Source of the DNA: Stachybotrys elegans
Taxonomy: Eukaryota > Ascomycota > Sordariomycetes > Hypocreales > Stachybotryaceae
Length of the DNA stretch: 64,000 nucleotides
Direction of reading: 5' to 3'
NCBI GenBank assembly: GCA_020746835.1
Contig: JAGPNK010000001.1
Span: 992,001-1,056,000 of the forward strand
Shown here: positions 57,619 through 64,000 of the stretch, one piece after another
Layout: every line of letters begins with the position of its first letter
How positions within the stretch are numbered: position 1 is the first letter of the stretch
Made by a program: the position numbers and the translations under genes
The notes under the pieces: model-generated
Told to the model about the DNA's origin: nothing
The model's database searches: none
Seen by the model: only the letters and a program-made list of their open reading frames with translations

Positions 57619-58901
57619 CCCTCGGGGCAAAACAAAAACAGCAACCTGGCGTATCGGCACTGGTCTACAATCACATTGAATGGTGCGACGGAATTCATTA
57701 CAGGAACCGGACTGAATTGGGTGGTTGATGGGTTCTGTTCCAAGGGCGTTTCGAGTTCTTTTTTTTATTTTTATTCTGACGGGTTGCTTCTTGCATGTCA
57801 TAAACATAAAGAAACAGAACACAAGAGGAAAGGAGGGTACGCGGAATGGATTACCGGACTTTTTATGATCATGGTACCTTTGTCATGGGAGTATTACTTG
57901 TGGATTTTCACAAAGCATGTTTGCCTCTGGTCTAGGAGAGACAGCAACCTAACCAGAATGCTATTGCATATCTGACGCCTGTTGAGATGGCTATGTAACT
58001 TATCTTTACACTTGGCTCGTTTATGTGTCACTGGATCGTGTCAAAGCTTTGCATTTGGTGAGGTAAGAAGATGGGAGAGAAGACGGGACAGCTTATAATA
58101 TGATTTAAGGCGCATTGTGTGGACAGTATCCGTATGAGGTCGACGGATTATTAGCTGATGCCTGCCAATAACGTGAGGTCCGTGATGCCGTTGCACGAGT
58201 CTGGCAGGGTGTCCCTAGAAGTTCTAGAAACACCTTGAAGCTGGGGCCAATCAGATGCTTGCATGCACACGCGAGAACGGACGCGTCAGGGGGGTCCAGC
58301 TTATGTAAACACGGCAAGTAATAGTGGCACGCCCTCCTGAGTCCTGACACATGCCACGAGCCAGCGCGCGACTCCCTCCTATCGATAGGTTGGTAGCGTG
58401 GTACCTACCAATGTGCCCCGTCCCTACCTCAGGCTAAGGCAAGCCCAGGGGTCGTGCTCTGAGCTGTACATGCCACACCCATCCTGGACAAAATCTGGAG
58501 TTTGCTCATCATCAAATGTTGGATTGCATACAATCTTGCCCCTTGTATAATTTTAACGGACCTCCTCTCTCTTGTCCATCACCACAACCACTACGTTGCT
58601 CGCAGCACACAACGAGCAGTCAGAGCGCTTGGTGCATTGGAGGCGTTGACCTGTTGTCATTCATTCAAGCTCTCGTGCATTTGTATATTTACATTCCCCC
58701 CTCCTCCGCTTGAGAGCTTGCTGCTTGGGCTGCATTTGCCGAATATAGGAGGCTCCCACGCACCCACAAACGACCACAGCACAGCACTTGCTCGCCTTTC
58801 CTCTGCGCTGCCGCCCTGCGATATCGACTTCTAGAGATGACGAGCTGGCCGTGATAAATCTTCCTTACCATAATTCTTCCGTCGCACTCGCATCTCCCAT
58901 C
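57619..58901. other. Intergenic: FAR1-like 3' flank and dynein promoter/leader
   Basis: 1.3 kb. It contains a CCAATCAG word at about 58246. The 58500-58901 part is pyrimidine-rich and ends in the dynein start. No gene recognised. Confidence 0.5.
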
Positions 58902-61900
58902 ATGGAGGTAACATCTCCTTCGGCGCAGTCTCTGCCGCCAAACGGAGTCGCGACGCCCGCCTTCCCGACCATCGAGCCCGAACGCGTCGTCGAACATCTC
59001 GCAGCCGTCTGTCAGATTGCTCTTGGGGCTACGCGTGAGGACCTCGAGCAGCCCGGCAGTCTGCTGCACACCTCCCGTTACGGCGAGACGGTTTCTCGCT
59101 GCACCCGCTTCGCGAATGATACCCAAAACGTTCTCTACATACAGAAGGTCCTTGCCGGCTCCTCTGGCCCTGAAAACGGCGCCGAAACTTCTCGTGAGTA
59201 GCCCCAGGGCTTGCTTCTGCAGGATTTGCTTGCTGACGCTGGTGCACTTCTATCTAGCCTCTTTGTCTTTTGCCTATACCCTCTCTACCGAGATTTCTTC
59301 GTCTGCGACCACCGTCTCCACGCTGATTCTGCTCAAGACGCCCCAGCCCATCGATCCCGCACGACCTCTTACACACCAGATATTTATTACTAATTTGCCT
59401 GGCCCTGCCTCGCTCAACGCCGGCTCTGGCGAGCAAGGCGCGACCCTATCCCCTTGGGAGATTCTCCATTCTCAAGTGCATCATGCGCTGGTGCCGTACT
59501 TTGATGCAAACACCAAGAGCCAGCAGCTCGTCAACGGCTCCAGGGGTCGGGCTGATGTCGACTCCAAGACGGGTATTCCTGTCACCAAGAAGAGGCTGAA
59601 TGACCTGGAACTCAGTCTCCTCCACCTGCAGCAGAATGTCGACATCCCCGAAATCTCTCTCACGTTCCACTCCATCGTGCAGAGCGTTCTGGATGACGCC
59701 GAGCTCCGCAACGAGAAGCCGACGATTGACGCTATCCCCCCAAACCTGATACAGGACAGCACATTCCTCAACAGGCTCCAGGCCAACGTCAACAGCTGGA
59801 TCAAGTCCATCCAGGGTACCACCAAGCTTACCAAGGATCCTTCCTCCAGCGCCAACCAGGAATTCAGCACTGCGAGCCAGGAGGTCAAGTTTTGGCTCTC
59901 CATGGAGTCGGCTCTCGAAAACATCGAGGCCCAGCTGAGGAGCGATGGTGTCCTGCTGACCCTGGAGATCCTCAAGCATGCCAAGCGTTTCCAGGCTACT
60001 GTCAGTTTCACCGCCGATACGGGACTCAAGGAGGCTATGGAGAAGGTCCAGAAATACAATCAACTGATGCGCGACTTCCCCCTGGATGAGTTGCTGTCGG
60101 CCACCTCCTTGTCCAAGGTCCAGGAGGCCATCTCCCAGATTTTTGGCCATCTGAACAAGAAGCTAAGGATATGCCCTTATCCCATACGGAGAGCTCTGCC
60201 ACTGGTCGAAGCCATCTCAGCAGACCTGGACGATGTTCTTCATCGACTACTCCCCGGAACCGAGCTGGTCAACCTCGACTACCAACAGTTCCAGGCCATC
60301 ATGAACATTTGCGACGAGATCTTTAGGGCATGGGAGGAGAACATCAAGGAGTTTACCAACGTGGCCCGAGAGGTCACCAGGCGACGCAATGAAAAGTTCA
60401 TCCCCATCAAGATCAACAAGAAGCACTCGGAGCTGGAGTCAAGGATCAGGTATGTGAGTACCTTCCGGGACAACCACGAGCAGCTGCAGCGCACCATTGT
60501 CAACGTGCTGGGACCTTCCGCCACCATCCCCGGTGTCACCGAAACCACTGGCGCCAACGGCGTCGTCATGGAAGAGATGGGCGACGTTGACGCCGTCGAA
60601 GAGGTTCAGCAAGCCTGGGAAGCGCTGCAGAATGTCGATCTATTGGACGTGACAGACCAGGGAAAAGAGCGCTGGGTTCGGGCCGAAAACCTCTACAATG
60701 AGCGCACCACCCGCGTGGAAAACTCAATCATTGCGCGGCTCCGTGATCGACTCGCGACTGCAAAGACTGCCAACGAGATGTTCCGAGTCTTCTCCAAGTT
60801 CAACGCCCTCTTTGTGCGGCCCAAGATTCGCGGTGCCATTCAGGAGTACCAGAACCAGCTCATGGACCACGTCAAGCAAGCCATCAACGGTCTGCACGAG
60901 CGCTTCAAACAGCAATATGGCCACTCCGAGGCTCATGCCATGGCACAGCTGCGTGATCTTCCCCCCATCTCAGGCGCCATTATTTGGGCCCGCCAGATTG
61001 AGTTCCAGCTTGAAGGTTACATGAAGAAGGTTGAGGCCGTTCTTGGCCCCGACTGGACTCTTCATGCCGAGGGCCATAAGCTGCAGGAGGAGAGCGAGCT
61101 GTTCCGTCAAAAGCTCGATACGGCACGAATCTATGAGGCGTGGATCAACGACGTCAACCGCCGAAAGATCTCCATTGCTGGCCAATTATTTGACATTACG
61201 AGAGTAAGGTCTGCCGGTGGTACGTTGGAGCTAAGCGTCAATTTCGACCCTCAGATTATCACCCTATTCAAGGAGACCAGGAACCTCACCTGGCAATCAT
61301 ACTCTGTGCCTCACGCCGTTACGACAGTGTCCAAGGACGCCAAGAGAGTGTACCCGTACGCCGTCAGCTTGATGGAGAGTGTCCGCACTCTGTCCCAGAC
61401 TCTGCGCCAGATCTCTGCCATGGGTGAAGAGTCCATTCTGCTGCATGGTTACCGCAACGACGTGTACAAGCTCATCAGCGAAGGTATCCCCCTGCGTTGG
61501 GAATCCTTCATCAACTCTCACGAGCTCTTCTACGCCGATCAGAGGCAAACCCGACCCCTGCTGGCCGGTGGCACGGACTTTGGCCTCTCCAAGAGTACCG
61601 AAAGCAAGCACGGCATGTTCATCCGAGGCTTCGCCGCCGCGGTATCGGTCCTCCAAGGCAAGGCGGTATCGCTGAGCTATATTCATGCTACCGTCGAGCA
61701 AGCTCTCAACGAGCTGAACAGCTGCCCCTACGATTCGGCTTCCTTCCAGTCTCGCTTGGACACTATTCAGTCGGCTGTGGATCAACTCAATCTGGAGCAG
61801 TACGTCAACCTTGAATTTTGGGTGCGCAGCTTGAATCAGAAGATACAGTCTACACTGCTGGCCCGTCTTCAGGACGCTGTGCAGGCTTGGATCGCTGCAT

Positions 61901-64000
61901 TCGAGGATGAGACGGTCGATGACGGCCGCCGTAAGCAGCCTGGCGGCGATGAGAAGCCGGAGGGCCCGACCATGAAGCGCCTGGTGTTGGAGCTGGCCAT
62001 GCGCAACCAAGTCATTTACCTAGATCCTCCTCTGGAGTATGCCCGAGCCAGCTGGTTCATGCATCTACACGACTGGCTTGGAGTTGTCTGCAATCTGCGG
62101 AAAATCAAGGCTGGTCGTTACCAGATGAACATTACTACTTCCACACACGATGAGCCACGCTTCACTAACCTGCCCACCGAGTGCGCTGATACGCTCCGTC
62201 GAGTGTATGTCTCTATTGAGAAGAAGCTCAAGGAAATCAGCGCCTACGTCGATCAGTGGCTCCAGTTCCAGAGCCTGTGGGATCTCCAGTCCGAGCAGGT
62301 GTACGATATGCTCGGTGACGATCTGCCTCGATGGCTCGAGTGTCTTCAAGATATTCGGAAAGTCAGAACCACATTCGACACTCAGGAGCTGAGCAGGTCA
62401 TTCGGACACCTTACTGTCGATTATGACCAAGTGCAGACAAAGGTCAATGCCAAGTATGACCAATGGCAGCATGAAATCCTCATGAAATTCGCTACTCGCC
62501 TAGGAAATCGCATGCGCGATGTGCACGCCGAGATCGAGAAGGCCCGCAAGAACCTCGAAGGCCAGAGCTCTGACACCTCATCCACAGCCCAGGCTGTTGT
62601 CTTTATCACGGCCGTGCAGAGCTGCAAGCGCAATGTCAAGGCATGGGCCCCCGAGATTGACATGTTCCGCCAGGGCCAGTCCACGCTTGTGAGGCAGCGT
62701 TACCACTTCCCCAACGACTGGCTTCATATTGAACAGATCGACAGCCAATGGGAGGCTCTCAAGGAAATCCTGGAGAAGAAGGCCAAGATTATGGACGACA
62801 ACGCCGATGTCATGCGAGCCAACATCCTTGCTCAAGACAAGATAGTCAGCGAAAAGATTGCTGAGATTGCAGCACAGTGGAACGAGGAGAAGCCCGTTTC
62901 GGGAACCATTCAACCCGACGTTGCCTCGGCTACCTTGACCTCATTCGAATCTCGTATTTCCAATCTCCAAGAACGACTGCAGGAGCTTGTCAAGGCAAAA
63001 GAAGCACTAGAGATGCCTGTCAGTGCGGATAACTCATTGGAAGCAACTCTGGAGGAGGTGCGAGACTTCCAATCGGTCTGGTCCAGCCTTTCCACCATCT
63101 GGGCAAGTCTCAATGAGACGCGCGACATCCTTTGGACAGCCGTTCAGCCTCGCAAGATCCGTGCCAAGATCGACGATCTCATCAAGAGCACGAAAGAAAT
63201 GCCCAGCAGGATGAGGCAGTACGCTGCCTTTGAGCACGTCCAAGGCATTCTGCGCGGCTTCCTCAAGGTCAACTCCATCCTCTCCGACCTCAAGTCCGAC
63301 GCCATCCGAGAGAGACACTGGCACAAGATCTACAAGCAGATCAAGCCCCAAAAACGATTTTCTCCTAGCTCTATGACCCTCGGTGATGTCTGGGACCTGA
63401 ACCTGGTGGCAACCGAGGCCATCGTCAAGGACATCATTGCCCAAGCACAGGGTGAGATGGCTTTGGAGGAATTCCTCAAGCAGGTGCGAGAGACGTGGCA
63501 AAACTATGGCCTTGAGATGGTCGGCTACCAGAACAAGTGCCGACTCATTCGTGGCTGGGATGACCTCTTTGCCAAGTGCAGTGAAAACCTGAATTCCCTG
63601 CAAGCGATGAAGCACTCCCCATATTACAAAGAATTTGAGGAAGAGGCAGTCTCATGGGAAGACAAGCTTAACCGTGTCCACGTTCTCTTTGATGTGTGGA
63701 TTGATGTCCAGCGCCAATGGGTGTACCTTGAAGGAGTGTTCACTGGCAACGCGGATATCAAGCACCTCCTCCCTATCGAATCGGGCCGTTTCCAGAACAT
63801 CAACAGCGAGTTCCTGTCGGTTATGAAGAAGGCGAACAAGACACCCTATGTGCTGGACGTGCTCAACATTCCCAATGTGCAAAAGTCCCTGGAGCGTCTG
63901 GCAGAAATGCTCAACAAGATCCAGAAGGCCCTTGGTGAATACCTCGAAAAGGAGCGTGTCTCTTTCCCGCGATTCTACTTCGTGGGTGACGAAGATCTCC
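58902..64000 (+). CDS. dyn1: Cytoplasmic dynein heavy chain (5' part, partial)
   Basis: Exon 1 is 58902-59193 and exon 2 runs from 59258 to beyond the window edge; the intron is 64 bp and 1,678 codons lie in the window. The tail (DHC_N1) and start of the linker match the family: [60 protein letters not shown]-type helices, then [25 protein letters not shown] and [13 protein letters not shown] at the edge, the universal dynein linker motif. It is the force-producing subunit of cytoplasmic dynein 1, moving nuclei and endosomes toward microtubule minus ends; fungal homologues are ro-1/nudA. ATG chosen as the first in frame after a pyrimidine-rich leader. The AAA ring lies outside the window. Confidence 0.96.

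Noticed and set aside
1..64000. tRNA genes, rRNA, CRISPR arrays or transposon ends
   Set aside because: No TPsiC-box/acceptor pairs, no spaced direct repeats and no long terminal or inverted repeats were found by eye; short CTG, GGATT and CTCCCG repeats are simple microsatellites.

Overview
The window is nuclear DNA of a filamentous ascomycete, most probably a sordariomycete of the order Hypocreales. The evidence is short phase-consistent introns (about 46-150 bp, one of 485 bp) with GT-AG borders and CTAAC/CTGAC-like branch points, fungal protein families (Zn2Cys6 factor, DHA2 MFS pump, LaeA-like methyltransferase, Mdv1, Vps17), and gene-poor spacers full of GTAGGTA/TACCTAC motifs. Genus cannot be fixed from the sequence alone. 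No rRNA, tRNA, CRISPR array, intact transposon or virus-like sequence was recognised.

Layout. 1-235: tail of an unidentified gene. 951-1824 (-): neuronal calcium sensor NCS-1. 3876-4824 (-): hemerythrin-like HHE protein. 5482-8154 (-): replication factor Cdc45, with two ACGCGT cell-cycle boxes upstream. 10794-11963 (+): LaeA-type methyltransferase. 13252-15168 (-): 14-TM MFS transporter, divergent from 16962-19687 (+), a Zn2Cys6 factor with a collagen-like tail. 20127-21466 (+): COP9 signalosome subunit 6. 21826-23201 (-): sorbitol/xylitol-type dehydrogenase. 23202-28494: 5.3 kb with no recognisable gene. 28495-30461 (+): F-box protein with a probable one-base frameshift.

From 30.7 kb the gene density rises: retromer Vps17 (-), Bcp1/BCCIP (+), chorismate mutase (-), Mdv1 (+), a JmjC protein (+), an Atg38/NRBF2-like coiled-coil protein (-), a Lam/Ysp2 GRAM-VASt sterol-transfer protein (+), and a large C2H2 protein (+). 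After 3.7 kb of noncoding DNA come a Q/H-rich FAR1-like zinc protein (+) and the first 1,678 codons of cytoplasmic dynein heavy chain (+), which runs off the right edge.

These are mostly conserved housekeeping genes (replication, retromer, mitochondrial fission, shikimate pathway, sterol transport, dynein) that work in separate pathways. The methyltransferase, MFS pump and Zn2Cys6 factor at 10.8-19.7 kb are the only grouping that resembles a secondary-metabolism or detoxification neighbourhood, and no biosynthetic backbone enzyme is present. I found no convincing undescribed multi-gene system. The best leads are small: twin MCB sites before cdc45, a GC-AG intron in chorismate mutase, an in-frame stopless intron in the FAR1-like gene, the F-box frameshift, and a family of GTACCTGT palindromes. 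All gene models come from reading splice sites by eye and checking that exon lengths sum to whole codons.
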